Positions 11,891 to 23,457 of a DNA stretch of 64,000 nucleotides are shown here, piece by piece; position 1 is the first letter of the stretch; each line of letters opens with the position of its first letter. The stretch is from assembly GCA_007449985.2 (NCBI GenBank), contig VIIQ02000595.1, positions 1-64,000 of the forward strand, read 5' to 3'. The translations under genes were made by a program, and so were the position numbers. The stretch comes from Desmodesmus armatus. Taxonomy: Eukaryota > Chlorophyta > Chlorophyceae > Sphaeropleales > Scenedesmaceae. A model generated the notes under the pieces. That model was not told the DNA's origin. It did not search any database and was given only the letters and a program-made list of their open reading frames with translations.

Positions 11891-13377
11891 TGCTGGCCAA
11901 GTGGAAATCCCAACAATGCCACTTGAAAAGCCCTTGTCACCCACATGGGACACGCCTGCAGCTTGTATCTGGCCTCTGGTATTGTCCCCGTATGTGGTAC
12001 GCTACCCTCCCATATATGGGTATAGTACCCTACCCTATACTGGCACTGGTTACCATGAGACTTAGCTGGCCTGCCTGCAGGGAACATGTACAGAACGGCA
12101 CCCTTCGCCAGCGGGGTGCTATCATCGGGATTCACCATCAGCCGCGTGAGGTGCGTGGAGGATGTTAGGCTTGCAAAGCGCTGTGGGGCTGTGCTGACTG
12201 TATCTATTCCTTCCAAGGCCAGCTCCAGATCCTGCAGGCAGGTCATCCTGGCTAGTCCATCAAGCAGCGCTGCTGTGCCTTCTGTGTCATACTCGGCATC
12301 AGGATCGTACGGCAGCAGCGTGCAGTGCCGCAGCTGCAGCGCCTGCAAGCCTGTAAAAGTGCCCAGCACCATCGGTGTGAAAGCGCACTGTTGCAAGTCA
12401 AGCTGCAGAAGCCCTGCCAGCTGCGGCAGCTGTAGGGGCACGCTGGGGTCGATGCACCTGTCGCCGCTGAAGTGCAGCTGTGTGATGCTGTTGGGTAGAT
12501 GCTGCAGCGTGCACACAGACATGTGCTCTGCTTGGGCAAGTGACAGCTTCTGCAGCCCCTGCATGCCGCCCAGCTGCTGCATGGCTGCATCAGACATGGG
12601 CATGCCGGGCAGCTCCAGGACTGCAAGCCGCGGCAAGAGCTGTAGCAGGCTGGGCAGGGCTGCCGCCAGCTGCTGCACAGCGGACTTGTCATTGCCCCAA
12701 GACGTCCCACTGCGAAACTTCAGAGGTTCAAAGTTCGCAAAGCTGATGTCTTTGGTCTTCAAGCTGGTGAGCCCAGGCACACCTGCCAGCTGCAGCAGGC
12801 TGCTGCTGCTGACAAGCTGAACCATGGACAGCTGCAGGTGCTGCAGGCTAGGCAGCAGCAGGGGTGCTGAAGCCTGTGTGCCTTGCCCATCGCTGCAGCT
12901 GCTGCCTCCTTCTCCCGGCAGCAGCAGCTTGAACCCCTTTAGCTGCAGCCGCTGCAATCGTGCCAGGTTGCCTAGGGGCAGCTGCAGCTGCGTGTCGCAA
13001 TCGCTGCAAGACAATCTCAGGCTTTCAAGCTGTTCTGCATACTTCTGGAGCCAGCTGTCAAAAGCTGAGATGGACTGACCACGTTCGCGCTTCAGTTTGA
13101 CACGGACAGTGGCCAGAGCTGCAGCAGATGCCCAGGCTTTGCATGCCAAGGCACAGTGCTGCAGCCGCTGCTGCTGGGGCACATGCTGCAGGATCTGAGC
13201 TGTCAGGGCCTCTGGCAGTGCAGCGGCGCTGCTTGTGCTTGGGGCACCCTGCAGCAGCATGCAGCAGCAATAATACTCAACGATGATACAGAGAGAGCTT
13301 GAGGTATCGTGTGAGTCCAGGTTCACCACTGCATATGCAAACAGTTCTATTGTGACTGCAGCACAGTTCTTCACCAT
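11806..13377 (-). CDS. truncated F-box/LRR paralogue (gene A)
   Basis: This is the same family as genes B to F but on the opposite strand. A start ATG (13377-13375) is followed directly by GTGAAG. The intron ends at 13249 and the main exon runs 13248-11806. The protein opens with an F-box-like segment (LPEALTAQILQHVPQQQRL then CKAWASAAALATV) and continues with leucine-rich repeats. Similarity to the paralogues stops at MFPAGR (about 12080). After that point the frame runs through unrelated sequence and a proline run made by the G-tract at 11858-11889, ending at TGA 11808-11806. The two downstream exons found in the paralogues (second LRR exon and coiled coil) are missing. The total would be 481 aa. 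The break lies close to the 5' end of the KDZ gene, which may explain the truncation. Probably a degraded copy, possibly still expressed. Confidence 0.7.
11858..11889. repeat. poly-G run of 32
   Basis: An uninterrupted run of 32 G on the plus strand, read as CCC codons on the minus strand in the tail of truncated gene A. It is probably length-variable and hard to sequence exactly. Confidence 0.9.
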
Positions 13378-13961
13378 CTGGGTGGCCAGACAGTCTGGTC
13401 TTGCAAGGTCAGCAAGTTTGCAGGTCCACACAACTGCGGGGTTGACAACGACGTGAATGCAGTAGTTGGGATTATAAAAGCAAAGGGAACTGAGCACAGA
13501 TGGATGAAAGGAGAAACAATGAGGTCTTATTCAGACTTGACATCTGTCAACAACATCATCGACCACGCGTTTGGAGACACACATACCTAAGGTAACCTTG
13601 TATGTATTCCCGATGACAATGTCAAATACTCTGTCCCGATGATTGCACTCGCTGCGAAACTGGCGTTGTGACTGATCTAAATCGAGACATGACAGTATCT
13701 AGATCCAGATCGAGCAGTTGCTCCGGAACAAACTTTCGACCAGCTCAGCTGGGAAACTGTGTTCACTGCTTCGTATGTGGCCGTCTAAAGGAAAACGGGC
13801 AACGTGCGTTCACTGCATCTAAGCCTTGGATCGTCTGCTGCCATGTCACTCTTTGGTGTGACATGCATACGTACGCAACCTCCAGGCTGCTTTCGGTCGT
13901 CAATTTGTATCAGACTTAAGCAACCAGCTGCATTTACTTGACAATTCACCACGTCAGGGCC

Positions 13962-16900
13962 ATGGAGTCTGTGAGCGTCAGTTCTGCTGTGTACAGGAGG
14001 CTGCAGGAGTATGCGGAAACCTCAGGCACAACACCACAACAGGTATTGGAGGAGGCTGTGACCAGGTGGGTTGCTGGCTGCACCATCTGAAAGACTGGCA
14101 TGGTTGCAAGAGTCTACTGTTGGGGCACCAGCCTGTGATAGGTGTGTGCGGGCCAGTATGATTATGTGATGCCTGTGATGAATGGATCAGGGTGAGCCGG
14201 TTTGATTGTCGCATAAGGTATGCACACTGCACATCATGTTGGCCTGGAAACCGCCCACACGGTGAAGAACTGTTACATGGGCTCGTGTTATAACATTGGA
14301 TGCCCTTCTGTCCGCCTTGGTTTCAGGTGGCTGGGACGCACCCATTGTTTGAAGTGGCTCCCTGTCATCTTTGCCCTCTGCGCAGGTTTCTGGACCAGCA
14401 ACAGGATGTCCCATGGAGGGCGGACTCTGAGCCACAACAAGGGCAGCAGCGCAGCCTGTCAATGCAGCGAGCAGACTTCCAGCGTACACAGTCCCTTGTG
14501 CCCCTCTACATTGCAGGTGTGTTGGCACTGGAACCCAACCTGTCATCATGACAAGTGATGCACTTGATGGGTGTAATCCATCCACATCTTATGGCTGCTG
14601 CTGTGCTGTCGCAGCATTGCACCTGCTCTCTGCAGTGCTGTCTAATGCAGTGCACTACATGGATGAGTGCTAGTGCGCACTCTCTGCGCGCATGCGTGTT
14701 ATGCTGTGCCGTGCTAAGGTGGGCCATGCTACGCACTCTCTGCAGTGCTGTCTACTGCAATGCACTACATGGCTGACTGCGAGTGCTGCACCATGCTGTG
14801 CTGTGCTATGGTGGGCCATGGTGACCACTCACTCCTCTGCTGCCCTGTCTTGCAGAGCCAATCATCACGCTAGTGGACGGTCTGTTGGAAGGAGACCACT
14901 GCGTGGGTGACTGCTTGGCAAAAGGGAACTTTGGTGAGTGTGCCTTACATCCATCACAGCTGCTTACAGAACATTTGTGTTGACAGGGTGTGCTTACAAT
15001 CATGGAAAAAGCAAGGGGCAAAGAATCCATCAGCCATGCCTTGCATGAGGTGAGAAAGCCGGCTGGTCTTCGTGCAACCATGCGTGCTTTTGCTGTGCAC
15101 TGCGCGCTGCATGGACAGCTTACGAATTTGTACTGTGTAGAGACCAGAAACATGCACACCGTGAACACAACAGTGTTTGCAGGCTGTCATGGGTTTGTTT
15201 GGTGCAGAAAGCAGAGCCGGGTTGTTACTTGTGGTGTGGTTGTGTTGTGTGCCTGCAGGCCTTGGGACACTGGATTTCTTGGACGGAGGTGAGCGGGGTC
15301 TTTTCCGTCCTGTTAGGGTATACTACGTAGTGTGCTGAGCACAACAGCTTGTGTAATGGTGGTGGTGGTGGTGTGCCTCCTGCATGACAGCCATACGGCA
15401 GCCATTCCCTTGTCTGCAGCTATGGCGCACTTGGTGGCGCTTGCATTGGGGCGCACGTCGCCGGCTTGAATTGCAGCACCTGCACCTGCATCATCATCCG
15501 ACCTTGAAGGTCTCACCTGCATCATCATCCATTATTGGTTCCCACAGGGATGCAGTCATGCATGGAATGCCGCTGGGCCAGACGTGCTAGCACTCATGCA
15601 TGGGACGATGCATGAGCACAGCGTCCATGTAGAAGCAGACAGTGTGTGTCGGCATTGGCTGCATTCAGCAGGTACATGACATGTCGACCCGTCATAGTTT
15701 GTGGGTGTGGATGTGGGTAAGGGCACGGGCGGGGAGGGGGGGGGGGGGCAGGTGCGTACATGTTTGGCGGGGGGGGGGGGTGCCAGGGGCAGGGATAGTA
15801 CGGGTGTGGCACGTGACTGCAAGAAAAAGTGAATAGGGGCAAGAAGAGGGGGGCCCATCCTCCCCCCCCCCCCCCCAAGAAGTGGATGCTGAGGATCAGA
15901 GAGGCAGCTGACCGCACTTCATAGTGCAGTAGCATGGGTCTGGGGATCTGCCGCTGACATGGTTGGGGGGGGGGGGTCCTCGCTAGGAGCCGGATAGCTG
16001 GTGAGAAACTGGTCCAGATCATCATATGATTGCTTGAAGGACTTCAGCTCACTATTCAGAATCTTCTTGAAGATCTTGAGCAGTGAGCTGGGGCTCTGAT
16101 CAAGCAATGGTGTGGGTTTTCTGCACCAGTTGCAACCAGCTATGCAGCCTCATAGAGGTGGTTTTGATCATCTGGGCATGCAAAGGGCTGATCAACGCAG
16201 GCCACAGCTTCAAGCTGGCCGTGCTGTGGCCCCAGTATAGCCGGAGCTACATGTCACATGCAACATGTGTGTCTCAGGGCAAAGGTTCAAACTGTAGTCA
16301 TTTTGCTTCCCGGCATCATGTTCCAACCGCATCAATTGCAAACACATGCATGCGCAAAAATGGATGTATCTGACCGTGCAATGTAGCCATGGTGCACATG
16401 CCAGACTGTGAGCCCCACTCTGTCTGCTGGCATGCTTGTCTGTTGTTGCAGAGGTTGTGGTGTTTGATGGGGTGGCGTACCACCAGAGCACAGCTGGTGT
16501 GAAGGTGCTGAAGGGGGATGAGCGGACACCCTTCATGTCGGTCACCCTATTTGACAGGCGGAAGTGCAAACAGGTGAGGACGGCAGGGTTCCTTGTTGGA
16601 TTGAAGGCCACCACGGGCTTGCCCTGCAAGTTTTCACCCGGGGGGGGGTGGGGGTGCGGGGGGGGGGGGGGGGGCACAGCAGCTATCGTGAGGGGTTTCA
16701 ATTGCGCGCCTGCTCTGAAGTAAAAGAAAGAGTACAAGGTGCAGACAAGCTGTTTGAAGATGTTGCAGCTCCTCCCCCTTGCTGTATGCAATGCCCTGGG
16801 TTCTGTCTCACTGCCCTGGCCATCCTGCCTTGTGCATGTGTGTACATCATGATGCTGTACGGTGCAGCACTACCACACGTAATCTGTGCTTATGGTGCTG

Positions 16901-18277
16901 TCTCACGAGATACCATGCCATGTTCCTGTGGCGCCTGTTGTGCTGTTCTGTGTTCAGTTTGACCTCGATGCTGCTGCAGATGCTCAGTCACTGCAGAGCC
17001 AGCTGCAGGCACATTTCAGGTCCCAGAATGTCATGTATGCCTTGCTGGTGGAAGGTGGGTGGTGCACTGGTGTGCTGCTGTCTTGGCAAGTCGCGACCAA
17101 TGTCTATTGCACACACTTCTGCATCGACTGCTTACTGCTCTGCAGTGAGTAGAAACATGGGAGCTGCGAGTGCTGTGAGCTGCAGTCAGCACGCACAATC
17201 TGTACACTTCAATTTGATGTGTGCATCCCAAAGCTCTTTGTGTCAGTGACCGTCACTGTGTGACACAAATCCTCAGTTGTGACAGCAGGCAATTCGCAGG
17301 TCAGAGCCCAGTGCTGGATGTAACAAATCATTGGCAACAACTTGTGTTGTTTGCCAGCATGTCATGACAGCTGCCATATGCTGTGCTGTGTTGCAGGCAC
17401 CTTTCCACACGTCAAGTGCAGGGCAGTTTGCAAGCAGTCCGCTAACACAAGGCTGAAGGATGTTGCGGCTGCACAGGTGAATCACACGGCTCATCCACTT
17501 GACCCCCTGGACAGCACTCCCTTCATTTCTTTTCTTTTCTGTCGCGGCCCACAGTGTGCTACATGTACAACGCCCGGCCTTCGTGCTGCGAGTGTTGTGT
17601 AAAAACCTCATTGTGCTGGCCTGCATCTCTCTCCGGCTGAGCGTGCTGCAGCCTAGCAAACAGCCTACCTTGAGGGTGTGGACACTACGTCCGCCTTATA
17701 GGATGTTGCGTCTATTTGACACCCCCGCCCCTTGGGCCTGGCACCATCCATGTCTATGTGTTTGCTCCATGTTGCGTTCAGGTTGTTTTTGAGTACACCC
17801 AGCAAGAGGGTCTGCTTGTGGGGTTCTGGTGTCCCTCATTTGTCGGATCCCATTTGAACGTGCCTGGCTTCCACTTCCACTATCTGTCAGCGGACAGGCA
17901 GCGCGGGGGGCATGTGCTGGACGTGCAGGTGCAGCAGGGAGCAAAGGCATTCCTGCAGGAGGTATGTATGCGGGCTGTCAACATGATACTTTGCTAGGGC
18001 TCAGCAGTGCGGCTGCTGGAGCTTCCTTTTGGGACTGCCAAGATAGATCCAGGAAGTGTGACGTGACATGATAGTGTCTGTGGCACATGTGTCTTGCCCA
18101 GTTGTCGGTGCACCACTATATCACGATTCATGTGCTTTGAGATGTTCATCACTTGTCTCTGCTGCCTTGCTGCAGATCCATAGAGCACAGATTGACCTAC
18201 CATACAGTGAAGCTTGGCTGGACAGGGAGCTGATGCTGAAACAGGCATCTGCTGAGCTGGCAGCAGCGGAGAAGTGA
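13962..18277 (+). CDS. alpha-acetolactate decarboxylase with RHH-like N-terminus
   Basis: Nine exons: 13962-14065, 14386-14516, 14856-14933, 15259-15288, 16452-16573, 16958-17054, 17397-17476, 17782-17961 and 18176-18277. All phases close to 924 nt (307 aa). The family signature is clear: GNFGLGTLDFLDG, then EVVVFDGVAYHQ, DERTPFMSV, GTFPHVKCRAV, LLVGFWCPSF and PGFHFHYLSADRQRGGHVLD. The three zinc-ligand histidines are H245, H247 and H258, with the H-x-H-x(10)-H spacing of bacterial enzymes. The reaction converts 2-acetolactate to acetoin and CO2 (EC 4.1.1.5), diverting carbon from branched-chain amino acid synthesis. The family is mainly bacterial. Residues 4-38 (SVSSAVYRRLQEYAETSG then VLEEAVTRFLD) resemble a CopG-type ribbon-helix-helix, an odd addition. 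No obvious transit peptide is seen, so a cytosolic location is inferred. A candidate TGTAA poly(A) signal lies at 18557. Confidence 0.9.
14627..14835. repeat. imperfect tandem duplication of about 113 bp in ALDC intron 2
   Basis: CTCTCTGCAGTGCTGTCTAA with GCACTACATGG at about 14630-14662 recurs at about 14742-14775, and GGTGGGCCATG recurs at 14719 and 14812. It lies in intron 2 of the decarboxylase gene and has no coding role. Confidence 0.75.
15736..16674. repeat. cluster of long G and C homopolymers
   Basis: Runs of G at 15736-15748, 15769-15780, 15965-15976, 16640-16648 and 16658-16674, and of C at 15862-15876. Most lie in the 1.2 kb intron 4 of the decarboxylase gene, which joins exons 15259-15288 and 16452-16573; the last two lie in intron 5. 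Such runs can form G-quadruplexes. Confidence 0.9.
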
Positions 18278-18697
18278 GCAGCAGCAGAATGTACGTGGGG
18301 ATGAGAGCTTTGGAATACATGGATTGAGGATGTCTGGGTGGATACTGCCAGTTTCTCTTACTCTGCTGAGTATTGCAGAATCTGTGATCTGTTGCTCAGC
18401 TGAGCAACACAGACACAAAGCAACTTGGTGTTGTGCCGGTGCCAGGCTGGCAACAAAGCCAGCTGAAGGTGTTGATGTCATTGGCCGCTTATTTAGAATT
18501 CTAAGCAAAAAGTTCATGTCGTTTCCGCTTTCATCGCAACCGTTGTCAAGGGGTCCTGTAAAATCAAATTTTGAACAATGATAAAAAATAACTCACGGCC
18601 TCAATCACTGACGATCAGGTAAGCTATGTAGCGATGCTAGTATCTCCCTGCCCGCAATGATCCTCATCTCACCACTTTATCAGCACCGTAAACGAAC
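18278..18697. other. 3' UTR of ALDC and 5' flank of gene B
   Basis: There is no coding sequence. A TGTAA at 18557 is a candidate poly(A) signal for the decarboxylase gene, using the algal consensus. An AT-rich patch at 18560-18595 precedes the presumed promoter of gene B, whose ATG is at 18698. Confidence 0.45.
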
Positions 18698-21600
18698 ATG
18701 GTGAGTGAGAGAGCTAATTCTGCTGACAGCACCATCAAGCCTTTTCAGGGCCCTCCTGTCTGCAGACACACCATACCATGTTGCAAGTATCCATACACTT
18801 CTGCTGATACATGTTGCAGGCCGCCCCATGCCCCAGCACAACCAGTGCTGCTGCACTGCCGGAGGCCCTGACAGCTCAGATCCTGCAGCATGTGCCGCAG
18901 GAGCAGCGGCTGCAGCAGTGTGCCTTGACATGCAAGGCCTGGGCGTCTGCTGCAGCGCTGGCCACAGTCCATGTGAAGCAGAGGTTCAAATCAGCTCAAG
19001 CCATCTCAGCTTTTGACAGCTGGCTTCATAAGTATGCAGACCACCTTGAAAGCCTGGAACTGTCTCACAGCGATTGCGGCACACGGCTGCAGCTGCGCTT
19101 ATGCAAGCTTGCAAAGCTGCAGCGGCTGCAGCTTGAGGGGCTTGAGCTGTTGCTGCCAGGGCAAGGGCAAGGCAGCTGCAGCGCTGGGCAGGACACCCAT
19201 ACTTCTGCACCCCTGCTGTTGCCCAGCCTGCAGCACCTGCAGCTGTCCAAGGTTCACCTTGTCAGCAGCAGCAGCTTGCTGCAGCTGGCACGGGCTCCGG
19301 GGCTCACCAGCTTGAAGACCAAAGACATCAGCATTGCGCAGCTGGAATTCCTCAGAGGACTGGGTTACGTAGACGTCAGTCAAAAGCCTCATGTTGAGCA
19401 GCTGGCAGCGGACATCACAGGCCTGCTGCAGAAGCTGCCGCGGCTTGCCGTCCTGGAGCTGCCCAGCATCCCCATGTCTGCTGCAGCTATGCAGCAGCTG
19501 GGCTGCATGCAGGGGCTGCAGGAGGTGTGTCTGACACATGTGGGCCAAATGCCCATGTGCGAGCTGCAGCACCTCTCCAGCAGCATCACACACCTGCACT
19601 TCCAGGGCAATATTCTTGAGACGGCTTATAATAGCCCCAGCATGCCCCCACAGCTGCAGCAGCTGGCAGGGCTGCTGCGGCTTGAGCTGCACAGCTGTGC
19701 GGTGCCGCCAACAGTGTTGGGCGCCTTCAGGCGCCTGCAGGCGCTGAAGCTGTGGCGGTGCGTGCTGCTGCCAGCGCCAGAGGAGGTTGATGACGTTGAC
19801 GAAGATGTCTTTGAAACAGAAGGCACGGCAGCGCTGCTCGATGCACTGGCTGGCATGGCAAGCCTGCAGGACTTGGAGCTGTCCTTGCGTGGGCTCGACA
19901 CAGCCAGCACAGCCCCGCAGCGCTTTGCGGCGTTGACGGCCTCCACCCAGCTCACACGGCTAGCAATCAGCCCTTTTTGCTGCATTCCCCTTGCACAGGG
20001 TGCAGCGCAGCACATGTTTCCTGCAGGAAGGCAGCTGCCTCTGCTGAAACAGTTGACGATCAGCCCAGATGGTGTCGATCCTGACTGGGCTGCAGCTGAT
20101 GAGTGGTGCATCGATGGCGCTGACCTCCAAAGAATTGCTACCTGCTGTACAGCGCTGCGCTATCTGGACATTGGCCACACTGTGCAACCAGGTGCGGAGG
20201 TTCGGACAGGTAGCACCCTTCCTACACTGCTTGAACTGTCGTTTTGTGGGGGTGTTTCCAGAGGACACTTCCTCAGCTGGGCTCTCCATTTTTTGGCGGA
20301 GCCCCGCCACCTAAGTTGACCCTGTCTGTCAACATTGTCATACGTTGGTGCTCCGTGCGGGCTGCACAGGGCACGGCTGGCAGCGTAACTCCGGCAATGT
20401 CTTGATCACGCGTGAAGGGTCTTAAAAGTGCACCACGAGGCCTGGATACACCTGTTTGGCTGCCGTTGCCACCTGACGTGCAACTGATAGGTAACGGTCA
20501 CCCCGCGTGGCTGCTAGGAAGGCTGCTAGCTGCATTGTCATCATTCAATTTACGTTGCAAGTGGTTTGTGGCAGCTGAGACCTCCAAGCTCCCACACGCA
20601 AATCAGCCATGCACGCAGCCATGCACGCAACCAAGCCCTTGGTTGCCCCTGGGCATGCCACAGAACCGCAAACTAGTTGTCGTTGCTAGCTGGACTTTCG
20701 TTGTCAACATGTTGGACAAATTGAAGCTACGCACAGCCGGGCCACTCGGAATCCCTGTCAACAGCTGCTGCTGTTGGGCACAGCAAGGCAGGTACGCTGC
20801 CACCCTGGCGGGTCCACTGTAGATGCCTACTGCCAAATTAGACTGCAGTAGCTAGCTGGCCTGGGTCACCTCTAGCTAGAGGATCCTGTAGGAGTTGGCT
20901 ATCTAGTACCAATCGCTGGTGACACCGCTGCAGCAACAGCATCGTAGATGGAGACTAGGGAGTGTGTTTTGTTGGCAGGCAGGGAGTGTGTGGTGTGAGG
21001 CGATGGCTGAAAGGGAGCTTGTGGCACAGGGGTGGCCGAGAGGCAGCATGGGGATACTTACTAAGTACTAAGTTAGGGCTGGCACTGGCAGAAGGAGTTG
21101 AAACTGAACATGGGGCGGTACATGTTGCTGGCAGACTGCAGTACCAGTTTGCATCATCCGTGGGACAGGCATGACCAGGGGGGGGAGGGCTGTGAGGACG
21201 GAGCGACATGTGGGTTGGGGGCAGGAGCTGGCAATTTGGGAACAAACTCAGCAGGTGTGTGCGCAAGCATAGGAGGGAGGAGGGGGCGGAGGATGACTTG
21301 CAGACGCTAAAGCAGCCAGCGATGGAAGCAGGGATCATTGTACTGTGGCAGCAGGGGGCAGGGGTAGGAGCCGCAGAACATATTGGTAGCGACACTCGTT
21401 TACTAGCAGTTGCAAGTCAACCTGGCAAAGCGCATCTTGCTTCCATTTCCAGAATTGAAGTTTTAGTGAGACAGGGATACCCGGGGGGGGGGGGGGGAGA
21501 TGGGCTGTGCAAAAGCATTGAGACAACATGAAGGCAGGTTGAGAGAATTTATGGGGTACGAATACTGGGTGGGGATGAAGCTGGCGAGTTGACAACATAG

Positions 21601-23457
21601 GTAACAAGGAGTGGTGAGTTGCACAGGAGGGGTTTGGCAGCAAGGAAGGAGGGAACTTCAGCACCATGGCAGATAAGGGGCGAGGAGGGCACACTCCTAC
21701 CAACTGGATGGCAAGCGGTGACGCTGCAGAGCACTGAGCTGATCAGATTGTTACTAGCGGTGTACACTGCCAAGGTGGTTGTCAAGACTGCAACAGTCAA
21801 CTGGTGCAACACTGGCGGACTTGAAAAAAGAGATCCCCAATCGCCCCCTTTGCCCCCCCCCCCCCGCAGCCCCCCTGCCCCACCTCCCCCAAGATTGGAA
21901 CCGCAATGTTATCACCTGTAGCGATGGGCTCACCACTCACATCACTCATTGACAAAAGTTTGAAGTTGAAAGGCCTCCCTCGTGATTGTCCTGCTACAGT
22001 TGATGCACTGACCTGTGAAAACCTCAGATTTTGTAATTGAAAAGGCCTCCCAATGCACTGATGTGTGCAGAACCTCAGCTTCTGAACAAGTTACGCAATT
22101 GAAAAGGGTCTGGGGTGTGGCAGAACAAGGTTGTCTGGACAAGTTTGCAATTGACAAGGCCTTCTAAACTTTGTAGTTGAAAAGGCCTTTTGGACAAAGT
22201 TGCATGACTACTGCTAAGGGTACACAGGCACCTACACCAACTCTCACCAACTATACTCAACTATACTCAACTCTCACACATCGATGTCGATGAGTGATAT
22301 CACTTCTGACCAAGGTTGTAGATGAAAAGGAGCAGGAGCCCTAAGGCTCCGCCTTTTCAACGAAAACCTTCTTCTTTTACTGTCTTGATATTCTGGGCGT
22401 TCTTGGTGCTCTGGATAGACTAGAAGTGTGGGCACATGCCTTGTTGGGCGCATGGTCAGTTGCTTGCAGGCATACTCCTGTGCCGGCTGCCTTCTTTTCT
22501 TCCAGGTGCGGACCTGTCAGGGCTGCTGGAGCTGCCACAAAGCCTCTGCTCACTCTCTGTTGGGGGTGCAGCCTTTGGAGATGCAGCAGCAGCTGTGCTG
22601 GGACAACTTACGCAGCTGGAGTACCTCAGCCTGATGTTCACGCCTGGCTTTACTGACGCTGGGCTGGAGCAGCTGATCACCCTGGACCTTGCGCGTTTGA
22701 TTGTGTACGACTCCGGCCTCTCTGAAGCCATAAGCCAAGAACAGGATGGGATGATTGAGCTGGACGGCGATTATGTAAAGGTGAGAACCACAGCTGACTT
22801 TTGTTGGCTGAGATTATTACAGAGCTGTTGTGCTGGTGTGGGCCGCCAGCAGGTAAGGTGTCTGCTTTCACTGCTGTGCAGCAGGGCTGTCCTCTTGCAA
22901 TGCCGTACCTGCCTGTCAATGTTTACAAGGCCCGCGCTCCCTTCTTCAAAACTCTCGCTGCCCAGTGTTTGCATGGAAGGGCATTGCGGTGCCTAGAGGA
23001 CAACACACACTTCTGTTTGTGGGCAATGCATGTGCGGCGTACTGCCACAGCAAACATTGGGTGACGTGTTTCCTTGTGAGCCCTGTGTGATGGATGTTGA
23101 TATGCTTCTGGGTGTGTTTCAGCATGGCCTGGCCATGGCTGACGCCTCCCACGCTACAGCATCATGTTCAAGTTGCTGCTGTTGCTGCCGCAGGGCTCAG
23201 TGCAGGAGCAACTGGAGGTGCTGTGTGATCTCAGCCCGATGTGCGCACCAGCCCGGCTCAGGAGGCAGAAGGAGGCCAATGAGCAGCTGCAGTCTGACAA
23301 CCAGCAGTTGCGGTCAGACAAGGAGCATCTGTGTTTAGACAAGAGGCAGTTGGAGGCTGAATTGTTGGCTCTGCGCATACAACTCGAGCTCAGCCAGGCT
23401 CATGCTCAGCGGCTGCAGCAGCAGCTTAAGGCTGCACAAGGGTGTGGCGATTTGTAG
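18698..23457 (+). CDS. F-box/LRR/coiled-coil protein, gene B
   Basis: Exons: 18698-18700 (ATG only, followed by GTGAGT), 18820-20191, 22506-22780 and 23194-23457. Phases close to 1914 nt (637 aa). Residues about 10-50 form an F-box-like motif (LPEALTAQILQHVPQEQRL, CKAWASAAALATVHV), the usual Skp1-binding module of SCF ubiquitin ligases. Leucine-rich repeats follow to the end of exon 3 (for example LPRLAVLELPSIPMSAAAM, then GADLSGLLELPQSL). The last exon has a conserved head (LCDLSPMCAPARLRRQKEAN) and a coiled coil with repeats of the QLRSDKE type, ending QQQLKAAQGCGDL. The likely role is substrate recognition in a ubiquitin ligase, inferred from the domain order only. The intron at 20192-22505 is 2.3 kb, compared with 0.2-0.5 kb in the paralogues, so it has probably gained an insertion. 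Confidence 0.8.
20192..22505. other. enlarged intron of gene B, probable insertion
   Basis: This interval is spliced out in the gene B model. It contains a G15 run at 21483-21497, a C13 run at 21853-21865, and from about 21962 to 22190 several copies of a motif close to TTGAAAAGGCCT. No transposase or exon chain was recognised. The equivalent intron is 266 nt in C, 173 in D, 166 in E and 486 in F. Confidence 0.6.

Noticed and set aside
14988..15050. Exon reading VLTIMEKARGKESISHALHE in the ALDC gene
   Set aside because: It has splice-like edges, but including it breaks the phase. Skipping it joins GNFG to LGTLDFLDG exactly as the family requires.
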